Origin: Pseudomonas mucoides
GTDB taxonomy: Bacteria > Pseudomonadota > Gammaproteobacteria > Pseudomonadales > Pseudomonadaceae
Direction: 5' to 3'
Assembly (NCBI RefSeq): GCF_015461845.1
Contig: NZ_JACOPW010000004.1
Coordinates: 124,001 to 188,000, forward strand
Length of the DNA stretch: 64,000 nucleotides
The notes below the pieces were generated by a model that was given only the letters and a program-made list of their open reading frames with translations, ran no database searches and was not told the DNA's origin. Made by a program: the position numbers and the translations under genes. Each line of letters opens with the position of its first letter. Positions within the stretch are counted from its first letter, which is position 1. This document shows positions 33,692 through 43,352 of the stretch, piece by piece.

Positions 33692-34435
33692 ATGTCATCA
33701 ACCGTTGTCCGTCCTGCCTCACGCCCGCTCAATTTCTGGGTGTGCCTGGGCGTGCCCGCCGTCGCGGCGATCATTTTGGTACTGCTCGAACTGACGTCCC
33801 TGGACATGGACCTCGCCAAGCTGTTCTACGATCCAGTGGCAGGGGATTTCATCGGACGCCACAGTTACTTCCTGGAAGACATCCTGCATGACCGCGCCAA
33901 GCAGGTAGTCATCGCCTTTTCCGTGTTTGCGATCATCGGCTTTATCGCCTCTTTCTTCGTGGACAAGCTCAAGCCATTCAAACGGGAACTGGGCTGTCTG
34001 GTGCTGTCGCTGGGTCTGGCAACTTCTTTTGTCACCCCCATGAAAGCAGTGACGGCGGTGCAATGCCCATGGAGCCTTGAGCAGTTTGGCGGCCACGAGA
34101 CCTACAGCGAATTGCTGAGCCCTCGCCCGCACACGAATAAACCTGGCCGCTGCTGGCCCGGTGGTCATGCCGCCACCGGTTTCACCCTGTTTGCCCTGTT
34201 CTTTGTGTTGCGTGACCGTCGTACGCGCATGGCGCGCGCGGCGTTTGTCTTCGCCTTCGCCTTGGGCTCGGTGTTCTCGATTGGCCGGATGATGCAGGGT
34301 GCGCACTTCTTTTCGCACAACGTATGGACTGCGATTTTCTGCTGGCTGATTTGCCTGGGATCGTATTACTACGTGCTTTACCGACCTGCTTCCAAAGTTG
34401 CGTCGATGGCCAAAGCGAAAACAGTCAACGCCTGA
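33692..34435 (+). CDS. PAP2-family membrane phosphatase
   Basis: 247 residues, about six helices. The PAP2 catalytic blocks are SPRPHTNKPGRCWPGGHAATGF (with PGGH in place of PSGH) and SIGRMMQGAHFFSHNVWTA (GR-x5-H-x3-N/D type). These occur in lipid A 1-phosphatase LpxE/LpxT-like and undecaprenyl-pyrophosphate phosphatases. Together with the preceding transferase and a ColR site it suggests a phospho-transfer system acting on lipid A or another envelope lipid; inference. Confidence 0.83.
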   Translation: MSSTVVRPASRPLNFWVCLGVPAVAAIILVLLELTSLDMDLAKLFYDPVAGDFIGRHSYFLEDILHDRAKQVVIAFSVFAIIGFIASFFVDKLKPFKRELGCLVLSLGLATSFVTPMKAVTAVQCPWSLEQFGGHETYSELLSPRPHTNKPGRCWPGGHAATGFTLFALFFVLRDRRTRMARAAFVFAFALGSVFSIGRMMQGAHFFSHNVWTAIFCWLICLGSYYYVLYRPASKVASMAKAKTVNA

Positions 34436-34470
34436 AACACAGATCAAAAACCTACAGGGATCACGCCGTA

Positions 34471-34496
34471 CCTGTAGGAGCGTGGCTTACCCGCGA
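34471..34496. repeat. Single REP unit
   Basis: CCTGTAGGAGCGTGGCTTAC followed by CCGCGA is one arm of the class found paired at 19384-19450. A short inverted partner, CCTACAGG, lies at 34451. Confidence 0.55.
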
Positions 34497-34540
34497 GGGC
34501 GGCGACGCGGTCTCCTGACTGGCCCGATATGAGGGGCAAT

Positions 34541-34576
34541 AAAAAACCCCGCCTGCTTTCGCAGGCGGGGTTTTTT
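34541..34576. terminator. Bidirectional terminator, groEL and PAP2
   Basis: CCCCGCCTGC (34547-34556) and GCAGGCGGGG (34561-34570) with loop TTTC, A6 before and T6 after. It ends groEL on the reverse strand and the PAP2 gene on the forward strand. Confidence 0.93.
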
Positions 34577-34596
34577 AGTACAGGGGTAAGGCTGGC

Positions 34597-36240
<1,644 letters not shown>

Positions 36241-36289
36241 GATCGATATTCCTTAAATACTTTGTAGTAGCGGGAAAATGAGCGGGGTA

Positions 36290-36583
36290 TCAGCCTTCGA
36301 TAACAGCGAGAATCTCGTTCTCAGCCATTACCAGCAGGTCTTCGCCGTCAACTTTCACGGTGTTGCTGCCGGAGTACGGGCCGAACACAACCTTGTCACC
36401 CACTTTAACGGCCAGTGCACGCACTTCACCGTTGTCCAGCACGCGGCCGGTACCGACAGCGAGGATCTCGCCGCTGTTGGCTTTTTCAGCAGCCGAACCT
36501 GGCAGGACGATACCGCCAGCGGTTTTCTTTTCTTCTTCGCTGCGACGGATGACGACGCGGTCATGCAGAGGACGAAGCTTCAT
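36290..36583 (-). CDS. groS: Co-chaperonin GroES
   Basis: 97 residues (MKLRPLHDRVVIRRSEEE ... NEILAVIEG), complete. The mobile loop EEEKKTAGGIVLPGSA contacts GroEL. It is first gene of the groESL operon; AGGAGAG precedes the ATG. Confidence 0.98.
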   Translation of the reverse strand: MKLRPLHDRVVIRRSEEEKKTAGGIVLPGSAAEKANSGEILAVGTGRVLDNGEVRALAVKVGDKVVFGPYSGSNTVKVDGEDLLVMAENEILAVIEG

Positions 36584-36720
36584 TGTCGATCTCTCCTAAT
36601 TGTGGTTTTCATCGGCCGGTGTATTCCCGGCGGGTTTAACAAATCCGGCGGTGCCGGGTGCGGCTCGACAAGCGAGACGCGGAAGTCTGTCTGGCGTGAT
36701 CGCCAGAAACCTTGCGGTGA
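36584..36720 (-). ncRNA. groES 5' leader, Pseudomon-groES RNA candidate
   Basis: The 140-base leader between the promoter and groES contains a clean hairpin TCTGGCG-ATCA-CGCCAGA and GC-rich pairing CCGGCACCGCCGG / CCCGCCGGG before the ribosome site. Rfam describes a conserved Pseudomon-groES RNA motif at exactly this place in pseudomonads; I assign it by position and structure without a covariance search. A thermosensor role is possible. Confidence 0.6.
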
Positions 36721-36724
36721 CCGT

Positions 36725-36765
36725 TACATAAGGGCGCATAAGCTTATTACAAGGGCGGGGATCGA
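36725..36765 (-). promoter_or_regulatory. Heat-shock (sigma-32) promoter of groESL
   Basis: The reverse strand reads CCCCGCCCTTGTAA (-35, ending at 36747) and CGCCCTTATGT (-10 region, 36726-36736), close to the sigma-32 pattern CCCTTGAA and CCCCATnT with about 12 bases between. Confidence 0.6.
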
Positions 36766-36829
36766 AATTTTTTACATCGATGACCCGAAACAGACACGGC
36801 ACCCGAAGGTGCCGTGCAGGTGAAACGTT

Positions 36830-37306
36830 TTACTGGGGGTCGCGGTGTTCGAACTCGCCTTCGATCACATTGGGCTCACGGCCCAGCGGCTCGCGTGGAG
36901 CAGGACCGCCACGCGGCTGCAGGTCGTCGGCGAAGGCACGCTGACGGATCGCGGCTTCTTCGGCGCGCTGGCGCATTTTGTTGGCCAGCAGTCGACGGGA
37001 GATCGGCAGCAGCATGATCAGACCCAGCACGTCAGAGACGAAGCCCGGCAGGATCAACAGACCGCCTGCCAGGGCCAGCATCAACCCTTCCAGCATGGTC
37101 TGGGCCGGCAGCTCGCCGCGATTCAGGCTTTCACGGGCACGCAGCGCAGTGGCCAGACCGGCGATGCGCAACACGAATACGCCGAGCATCGAGCCGAGAA
37201 TGATCAGCAGCAAGGCCGGGAAAAACCCGATGGCGCCACTGACTTTGACGAATACGAATAGCTCCAACACCGGGAACAGTACAAAGAGCAATAAAAAAGG
37301 GCGCAT
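36830..37306 (-). CDS. fxsA: FxsA-family membrane protein
   Basis: 158 residues starting MRPFLLLFVLFPVLELFVF, which is the FxsA N-terminal signature; three to four helices follow (LLILPGFVSDVLGLIMLLP is the conserved second block) and then a charged cytoplasmic tail. FxsA of E. coli suppresses F exclusion of phage T7. GAGG lies before the ATG. It is upstream of groES on the same strand, as in P. aeruginosa. Confidence 0.88.
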   Translation of the reverse strand: MRPFLLLFVLFPVLELFVFVKVSGAIGFFPALLLIILGSMLGVFVLRIAGLATALRARESLNRGELPAQTMLEGLMLALAGGLLILPGFVSDVLGLIMLLPISRRLLANKMRQRAEEAAIRQRAFADDLQPRGGPAPREPLGREPNVIEGEFEHRDPQ

Positions 37307-37372
37307 CAAATGGTTCCTCAACGCAAGAATGCCTTGCCAGTTAGCCTTAGATGACGTCGCCCTTTCGTGAAT

Positions 37373-38104
37373 TCAAGCGTCGGCGACTTCTTTTTTGGGC
37401 CAATGCTCGGCGTGAGCCAGGAAAACCAAGGCTTCCCGGACTTGTGTCGGCGTATTACAAGGTGCTTGAAACGGCAACCAATACAGCGCCTGACCGATGC
37501 GTAAATGCATGCCTTCGGTGTCGATGCCGGCCAGTTGCGCCGGTTCGGTTTTCGGCAGGCCCGCCAGGTCGACGTAGTGCGCGATGGCTTTGGCGTGATC
37601 GGCATTCATGTGCTCGACCATGCTCACCTCGGCTTTGCCGGCAAACGGGTTGGCCAGAGTCAGGTGATCAACCCAGTGAATTGCGCCGAAGCCACCGATG
37701 TAGCGGTGACGCACGGGTTTGAGCACCCAGAAATCGAAATCGTGAGCCTTGTGATAGCTCTGCGATTCAGGGAAATAGCGGTAGTAACGCTCGGCGGCCG
37801 CTTCAATGGCCGCTTCGTCCTCGAGCTTTTCTGCTTCGGCAAGGTACGTCAGCCGACCAACGGCTTGCACGTCATCGGCCTCGCGCTCGCCCACGAACAG
37901 CGAACATTTCGGGTCTTTTTGCAGGTTGTGCGTGTGCTGGGCGATGCGGCTGATAAGGATCAGCGGCCGGCCCTGCTCGTCCAGGCAGTAAGGAACCACC
38001 GAGCCAAACGGGTACCCCGGCATCGACTTGGAGTGGGTCGAAAGCACTCCCCGGTATTCCTTGAGAAGCAATTCTCGGGCATTCTTGGCCGCTTCAACGC
38101 TCAA
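37373..38104 (-). CDS. HugZ-family FMN-binding/haem-utilisation protein
   Basis: 243 residues. The N-terminal split-barrel (pyridoxamine-phosphate-oxidase fold; GVLSTHSKSMPGYPFGSVVPY) precedes a C-terminal DUF2470 segment with MVEHMNADHAKAI. This layout is that of HugZ/HutZ-type proteins linked to haem degradation, though many members bind FMN or F420. It has a TTG start with GGAG seven bases before; no in-frame ATG is nearby. Haem use is a family inference. Confidence 0.75.
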   Translation of the reverse strand: MSVEAAKNARELLLKEYRGVLSTHSKSMPGYPFGSVVPYCLDEQGRPLILISRIAQHTHNLQKDPKCSLFVGEREADDVQAVGRLTYLAEAEKLEDEAAIEAAAERYYRYFPESQSYHKAHDFDFWVLKPVRHRYIGGFGAIHWVDHLTLANPFAGKAEVSMVEHMNADHAKAIAHYVDLAGLPKTEPAQLAGIDTEGMHLRIGQALYWLPFQAPCNTPTQVREALVFLAHAEHWPKKEVADA

Positions 38105-38269
38105 TTTATGACTCCTTATATAGAATCCGTCGAAAAAACGGACAGGCGCCTGGGGATAAGTATCCAGTACGCCGTCGGGGCAGTTCTCATGTGCAGCCAG
38201 GCCACATCAGGCGCAGATCGAGAGGCCCTCTACTAGGAAACCACTCTGACCTGCTATTGGGGCATGCGA

Positions 38270-39028
38270 ATGCAACTCACTGACAAAGTAATCATTATCA
38301 CTGGCGGTTGCCAGGGTTTAGGCCGTTCGATGGCCGAGTATTTCGCAGGTAAAGGCGCGAAGCTGGCGCTGGTGGACCTGAACCAGGAAAAACTCGACGA
38401 CACCGTCGCCGCGTGCAAGGCCAAGGGCGTCGAGGCGCGCAGCTACCTGTGCAACGTCGCCAATGAAGAGCAAGTGACCCACATGGTCGCCCAGGTCGCC
38501 GAAGATTTCGGTGCGATCCACGGCCTGATCAACAACGCCGGCATCCTGCGCGACGGCCTGCTGTTGAAGGTCAAGGACGGCGAAATGACCAAGATGAGCC
38601 TGGCCCAATGGCAGGCGGTCATCGACGTCAACCTGACTGGCGTGTTCCTGTGCACCCGTGAAGTCGCGGCAAAAATGGTCGAGCTGAACAACAGCGGCGC
38701 GATCATCAATATCTCCTCGATTTCCCGTGCCGGCAACGTTGGCCAGACCAACTACTCGGCCGCCAAGGCTGGCGTGGCGGCAGCGACCGTGACCTGGGCC
38801 AAGGAACTGGCGCGCTACGGCATTCGCGTGGCGGGCATCGCCCCGGGCTTTATCGAAACCGAAATGACGCTGGGCATGAAGCCTGAAGCGCTGGAGAAAA
38901 TGACGGCCGGTATTCCGCTCAAGCGCATGGGTAAACCGGAAGAGATCGCCCATTCGGCGGCGTACATTTTCGAGAACGACTACTACACCGGCCGGATCCT
39001 CGAAATGGATGGCGGGTTGCGAATCTAA
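38270..39028 (+). CDS. Classical SDR (3-oxoacyl-ACP-reductase-like)
   Basis: 252 residues from MQLTDKVIIITGGCQGLGR, with GGGG eight bases upstream; an ATG six bases earlier is possible. TGGCQGLG is the cofactor motif, NNAG the second, and catalytic S-Y-K are seen as ISSISRAG ... NYSAAKAG. The C-terminus GRILEMDGGLRI is typical. It oxidises or reduces an alcohol/ketone with NAD(P); substrate unknown. It matches the gene order after groESL-fxsA in P. aeruginosa. Confidence 0.85.
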   Translation: MQLTDKVIIITGGCQGLGRSMAEYFAGKGAKLALVDLNQEKLDDTVAACKAKGVEARSYLCNVANEEQVTHMVAQVAEDFGAIHGLINNAGILRDGLLLKVKDGEMTKMSLAQWQAVIDVNLTGVFLCTREVAAKMVELNNSGAIINISSISRAGNVGQTNYSAAKAGVAAATVTWAKELARYGIRVAGIAPGFIETEMTLGMKPEALEKMTAGIPLKRMGKPEEIAHSAAYIFENDYYTGRILEMDGGLRI

Positions 39029-39046
39029 GGCAACACCCAAAACCCT

Positions 39047-39147
39047 GTAGCAGCTGCCGAGGCACGAGGCTGCGTTGTGTGTCCGCAGGACCGCCCTCGG
39101 GGGCCGCTGCGCAGCCCAACGCAGCCTCGTGCCTCGGCAGCTGCTAC
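39047..39147. repeat. 30-bp perfect inverted repeat
   Basis: Arms 39047-39076 and 39118-39147 are perfect inverted copies starting GTAGCAGCTGCCGAGGC. It sits between convergent SDR and apbC and could form a very stable hairpin with a 41-base loop. The outer part belongs to a family with 17751-17828 and 9287-9386. Confidence 0.85.
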
Positions 39148-39165
39148 AACATCACCATCAGCGAA

Positions 39166-40260
39166 TCAATCGTCGCTGATGGTGATGTTCGGCATCGCCG
39201 GCGACGCCGCTTCCTGCAACACGATCCGCGCGCCGACGTGGCGAGCGAGTTCCTGATACACCAACGCAATCGGGCTGTCCGGCTCGGCGATCACGGTTGG
39301 CTTGCCGCCATCGGCCTGTTCGCGAATGGCCATCGCCAGCGGCAACGAGGCCAACAGTTCGACGCCATACTGGTTGGCCAGCTTCACACCCCCGCCTTCA
39401 CCAAACAGATGCTCGGCATGCCCGCAGTTGGAGCAGATGTGCACGGCCATGTTTTCTACAACGCCCAGCACCGGGATATTGACCTTGCGGAACATCTCCA
39501 CGCCTTTGCGCGCGTCCAGCAACGCGAGGTCTTGCGGGGTCGTGACGATGACGGCACCGGCCACCGGGACTTTCTGTGCCAGGGTCAGCTGAATGTCACC
39601 GGTGCCTGGCGGCATGTCGATGACCAGGTAATCGAGGTCGCCCCATGCGGTCTGGGTGACCAGTTGCAGCAGCGCACCGGAGACCATCGGCCCGCGCCAG
39701 ACCATCGGCGTGTTGTCGTCGGTCAGGAACGCCATCGACATCACTTCAACGCCATGGGACTCGATCGGCACAAACCACTTCTGATCCTTGACCTTTGGTC
39801 GGGTGCCTTCGGGGATGCCAAACATGATGCCCTGGCTCGGACCGTAGATGTCCGCGTCGAGAATCCCGACCTTGGCACCTTCACGGGCCAGCGCCAGCGC
39901 CAGGTTCGCGGCGGTGGTGGACTTGCCCACGCCGCCCTTGCCGGACGCCACGGCCACCACGTTTTTCACGTTGGCCAACCCCGGGATCTGCGCCTGAGCC
40001 TTGTGCGCGGCAATCACGCTGGTGATGTCGACACGGGCCGTCGTTACGCCGTCGAGGCCTTCGATAGCCATTTGCAGCATCTGCGACCAGCCGCTCTTGA
40101 ACAGGCCGGCGGCGTAACCCAACTCCAGCTGGACGCTGACACGATCACCCTGGATGTCGATATTACGTACACATCCGGCGCTGACCGGGTCCTGGTTCAG
40201 GTAAGGGTCGGTGTATTGGCGAAGGACGGCTTCCACCGCTGCGCGATTGACGGCGCTCAT
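39166..40260 (-). CDS. apbC: ApbC/Mrp-family Fe-S cluster carrier ATPase
   Basis: 364 residues from MSAVNRAAVEAVL. An N-terminal MIP18/DUF59-like domain (1-85) precedes a P-loop with the deviant Walker A GKGGVGKS (107-114) and the metal-binding pair CSNC in the C-terminal half (HICSNCGHAEHLF). It assembles and transfers [4Fe-4S] clusters to apoproteins. A longer frame extends upstream through a REP element and is not real. It is divergent from metG. Confidence 0.92.
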   Translation of the reverse strand: MSAVNRAAVEAVLRQYTDPYLNQDPVSAGCVRNIDIQGDRVSVQLELGYAAGLFKSGWSQMLQMAIEGLDGVTTARVDITSVIAAHKAQAQIPGLANVKNVVAVASGKGGVGKSTTAANLALALAREGAKVGILDADIYGPSQGIMFGIPEGTRPKVKDQKWFVPIESHGVEVMSMAFLTDDNTPMVWRGPMVSGALLQLVTQTAWGDLDYLVIDMPPGTGDIQLTLAQKVPVAGAVIVTTPQDLALLDARKGVEMFRKVNIPVLGVVENMAVHICSNCGHAEHLFGEGGGVKLANQYGVELLASLPLAMAIREQADGGKPTVIAEPDSPIALVYQELARHVGARIVLQEAASPAMPNITISDD

Positions 40261-40588
40261 GGGCAACTCCGATAGCAAGACTGGAAAATCAGGCGGGTAT
40301 CCTACGCCGGACATACATTTGTGGCGAGGGAGCTTGCTCCGGCTCGGCTGCGAAGCAGTCGCAATCAGGCAGACGCACTCCTTCCGCCGAAAACGGGTTG
40401 CAGGGTTTGGGGCGGCTTCGCCACCCAGCGGGAGCAAGCTCCCTCGCCACACACAAGCATTTTCACGCTGTTACTGCCTGTTCACAGGTTTGGGCATTCG
40501 ATGCAACCGGAAACAGGCTGACGGGGTGAAAAATATGCGCCGGCGCTTTATAGTGGCCGACCTCCGTTTCATCAAGTAGCCGAGCCCC
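40261..40588. other. Intergenic region apbC-metG
   Basis: 328 bp without a gene. It holds a REP pair and, from about 40500, the probable metG promoter (a TATAGT at about 40549 resembles a -10). Nothing else is evident. Confidence 0.5.
40320..40451. repeat. REPIN, TGTGGCGAGGGAGC class
   Basis: 21-bp arms at 40320-40340 and 40431-40451 are perfect inverted copies (TGTGGCGAGGGAGCTTGCTC and one base more). The 90-bp spacer itself has inverted segments. Confidence 0.85.
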
Positions 40589-42640
40589 ATGTCCGAGCCA
40601 CGCAAGATCCTCGTCACCAGCGCCCTGCCCTATGCCAATGGTTCGATCCATCTTGGCCACATGCTGGAATACATCCAGACCGATATGTGGGTGCGTTTCC
40701 AGAAGCACCGCGGCAACCAATGCATTTATGTCTGCGCCGACGACGCCCACGGTTCGGCGATCATGCTGCGCGCGGAAAAGGAAGGCATCACCCCGGAACA
40801 ACTGATCGCCAACGTCCAGGCTGAACACAGCGCCGACTTTGCCGAGTTCCTGGTGGACTTCGACAACTTCCACTCCACTCACGCCGAAGAAAACCGTGAG
40901 CTGTCGAGCCAGATCTACCTGAAGCTGCGCGACGCCGGGCACATTGCCCAGCGCTCCATCACGCAATACTTCGACCCGGAAAAGAAAATGTTCCTGGCCG
41001 ACCGCTTCATCAAGGGCACTTGCCCGAAGTGCGGCACCGAAGACCAGTACGGCGACAACTGCGAAAAATGCGGTGCGACCTACGCGCCCACCGACCTGAA
41101 GGACCCGAAGTCGGCGATCTCTGGCGCCACGCCGGTGCTCAAGGATTCCCAGCACTTCTTCTTCAAGCTGCCGGACTTCCAGGAAATGCTGCAAACCTGG
41201 ACCCGCAGCGGCACCCTGCAAGACGCCGTGGCCAACAAGATCGCCGAATGGCTGGACGCCGGCCTGCAACAGTGGGACATCTCCCGCGATGCGCCGTATT
41301 TCGGCTTCGAGATTCCAGACGAGCCGGGCAAATATTTCTACGTCTGGCTGGATGCGCCGATCGGCTACATGGCCAGCTTCAAGAACCTGTGCGACCGTAC
41401 GCCGGAACTGGACTTCGACGCGTTCTGGGGCAAGGACTCCACCGCCGAGCTGTACCATTTCATCGGCAAGGACATCGTTAACTTCCACGCCCTGTTCTGG
41501 CCAGCGATGCTTGAAGGCGCGGGCTTCCGCAAACCGACCGGCATCAACGTGCACGGCTACCTGACCGTCAACGGTCAGAAAATGTCCAAGTCCCGTGGCA
41601 CCTTCATCAAGGCCCGGACGTACCTGGATCACTTGTCGCCGGAATACCTGCGCTACTACTACGCGGCCAAGCTGAGCCGTGGCGTCGACGACCTCGACCT
41701 GAACCTCGAAGACTTCGTGCAGAAGGTCAACTCGGACCTGGTCGGCAAAGTCGTCAACATCGCCAGCCGTTGCGCCGGCTTCATCCATAAAGGCAACGCC
41801 GGTGTACTGGTGGCCGGTAATGCCGCACCTGAGCTGACCGACGCGTTCCTGGCTGCTGCGCCCAGCATCGCCGAGGCTTACGAGGCTCGCGACTTCGCCC
41901 GCGCCATGCGTGAAATCATGGGCCTCGCCGACCGTGCCAACGCCTGGATCGCCGACAAGGCCCCGTGGTCGCTGAACAAACAGGAAGGCAAGCAGGACGA
42001 AGTCCAGGCCATCTGCGCCTTGGGCGTCAACCTGTTCCGCCAGTTGGTGATTTTCCTCAAGCCGGTCCTGCCGTTGCTGGCCGCCGACGCCGAGGCGTTC
42101 CTGAACGTCGCACCGCTGACCTGGAACGACCACGCCACCCTGCTCAGCAACCACCAGCTGAACGAGTTCAAGCCGTTGATGACCCGTATCGACCCGGTGA
42201 AAGTGCAGGCCATGAGCGACGCGTCGAAAGAAGACCTGACCGCCAGCGCAACCGATACCGGCGAAGCTGCACCGGCCGGCAACGGCGAACTGGCCAAGGA
42301 TCCGCTGTCGCCAGAGATCGAGTTCGACGCGTTCGCTGCGATCGACCTGCGCGTCGCACTGATCGTCAAGGCTGAACACGTGGAAGGCGCCGACAAGTTG
42401 CTGCGCCTGACCCTGGACATCGGTGACGAGCAACGCAACGTGTTCTCCGGGATCAAGAGTGCTTACCCGGACCCGTCCAAGCTCGATGGTCGCCTGACCA
42501 TGATGATCGCCAACCTCAAGCCACGAAAAATGAAGTTCGGCATCTCCGAAGGCATGGTGATGGCGGCCGGTCCTGGCGGTGAAGAAATCTACCTGCTCAG
42601 CCCTGACAGCGGCGCCAAGCCGGGTCAGCGCATCAAGTAA
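40589..42640 (+). CDS. metG: Methionyl-tRNA synthetase
   Basis: 683 residues, full-length class I synthetase. HLGH (21-24) is the HIGH motif and K331-M-S-K-S335 the second signature; a zinc knuckle is seen as CPKCGTEDQYGDNCEKC. The C-terminal 110 residues (EIEFDAFAAIDLRVALIVKAEHV ...) are the tRNA-binding/dimerising EMAP domain. Joins Met to tRNA for both initiation and elongation. Divergent from apbC. Confidence 0.97.
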   Translation: MSEPRKILVTSALPYANGSIHLGHMLEYIQTDMWVRFQKHRGNQCIYVCADDAHGSAIMLRAEKEGITPEQLIANVQAEHSADFAEFLVDFDNFHSTHAEENRELSSQIYLKLRDAGHIAQRSITQYFDPEKKMFLADRFIKGTCPKCGTEDQYGDNCEKCGATYAPTDLKDPKSAISGATPVLKDSQHFFFKLPDFQEMLQTWTRSGTLQDAVANKIAEWLDAGLQQWDISRDAPYFGFEIPDEPGKYFYVWLDAPIGYMASFKNLCDRTPELDFDAFWGKDSTAELYHFIGKDIVNFHALFWPAMLEGAGFRKPTGINVHGYLTVNGQKMSKSRGTFIKARTYLDHLSPEYLRYYYAAKLSRGVDDLDLNLEDFVQKVNSDLVGKVVNIASRCAGFIHKGNAGVLVAGNAAPELTDAFLAAAPSIAEAYEARDFARAMREIMGLADRANAWIADKAPWSLNKQEGKQDEVQAICALGVNLFRQLVIFLKPVLPLLAADAEAFLNVAPLTWNDHATLLSNHQLNEFKPLMTRIDPVKVQAMSDASKEDLTASATDTGEAAPAGNGELAKDPLSPEIEFDAFAAIDLRVALIVKAEHVEGADKLLRLTLDIGDEQRNVFSGIKSAYPDPSKLDGRLTMMIANLKPRKMKFGISEGMVMAAGPGGEEIYLLSPDSGAKPGQRIK

Positions 42641-42657
42641 GGTCGTGCTGTAAACCG

Positions 42658-42694
42658 ATCCCACAGTCGTGCCTGACGCGACTGTGGGATTTTC
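42658..42694 (+). terminator. metG terminator
   Basis: ATCCCACAGTCG (42658-42669) pairs perfectly with CGACTGTGGGAT (42679-42690), followed by a short TTTC. Confidence 0.75.
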
Positions 42695-42782
42695 ATATCT
42701 GGCCCACCCTCCGTCCTTGCCGGATAATGCCTAAGCTTTTTAGACCACTCGTTAAAAAGCCCCCGTTCTTGCCGGCACGATC

Positions 42783-43352
42783 ATGACCGAGATACTTCTT
42801 ACGCTTATCAGCGCTGCCCTGATCAACAATGTCGTGTTGCACTGGCCGCTGGGCGCCGATCCGCTACTGGGCAACGCGCATCGGCAAGTTCATGCACTGG
42901 GCATTGCGACCACCTGTTTGATGCTGCTGGTTGGCACGCTGGGCTATAGCGCTGACCGTTGGATGCTGGTGCCGCTGGAGCTGACCTCGCTGCGTCTTTT
43001 CGTGTTCCTGCCCTTAAGCGTGTTGCTGATCTCACCATTGTTGAAAGCGCTGTCGCGGCTGTTGCCCAGATTGGTGTTCGACGGGCTCTGGCCGCTTCTT
43101 TTGGGCAATGCTGGCGTGCTCGGGTTGACGTTACTCAACGCTCAGGACGACAAGGGATTCTTTCACGCCGCCTTCCTGTGCCTCGGCGCCGGGCTGGGGT
43201 TTTGGCTGGTGCTGAGCCTGTTCAGCGATTTGCGCCAGCGCACACTCGATAACGATATCCCCCTGCCCTTTCGTGGCCTGCCGATCGAGCTGATCGGCGC
43301 CGGACTGATCGCAGTGGCATTTCTCGGATTTAGCGGACTGATCAAAACATGA
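42783..43352 (+). CDS. rnfA: RnfA/RsxA-like membrane subunit lacking cluster cysteines
   Basis: 189 residues, six helices, clearly RnfA by N-terminal MTEILLTLISAALINNVVL and C-terminal PFRGLPIELIGAGLIAVAFLGFSGL. Canonical RnfA has two intramembrane Cys, in LGLCPFMG and TTNCAVLG. Here these read LGADPLLG (Asp26) and LGNAGVLG (Ala110), so the [2Fe-2S] cluster shared with RnfE cannot form as usual. It begins the rnfABDGE-nth operon, with a four-base overlap into rnfB. Confidence 0.85.
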   Translation: MTEILLTLISAALINNVVLHWPLGADPLLGNAHRQVHALGIATTCLMLLVGTLGYSADRWMLVPLELTSLRLFVFLPLSVLLISPLLKALSRLLPRLVFDGLWPLLLGNAGVLGLTLLNAQDDKGFFHAAFLCLGAGLGFWLVLSLFSDLRQRTLDNDIPLPFRGLPIELIGAGLIAVAFLGFSGLIKT

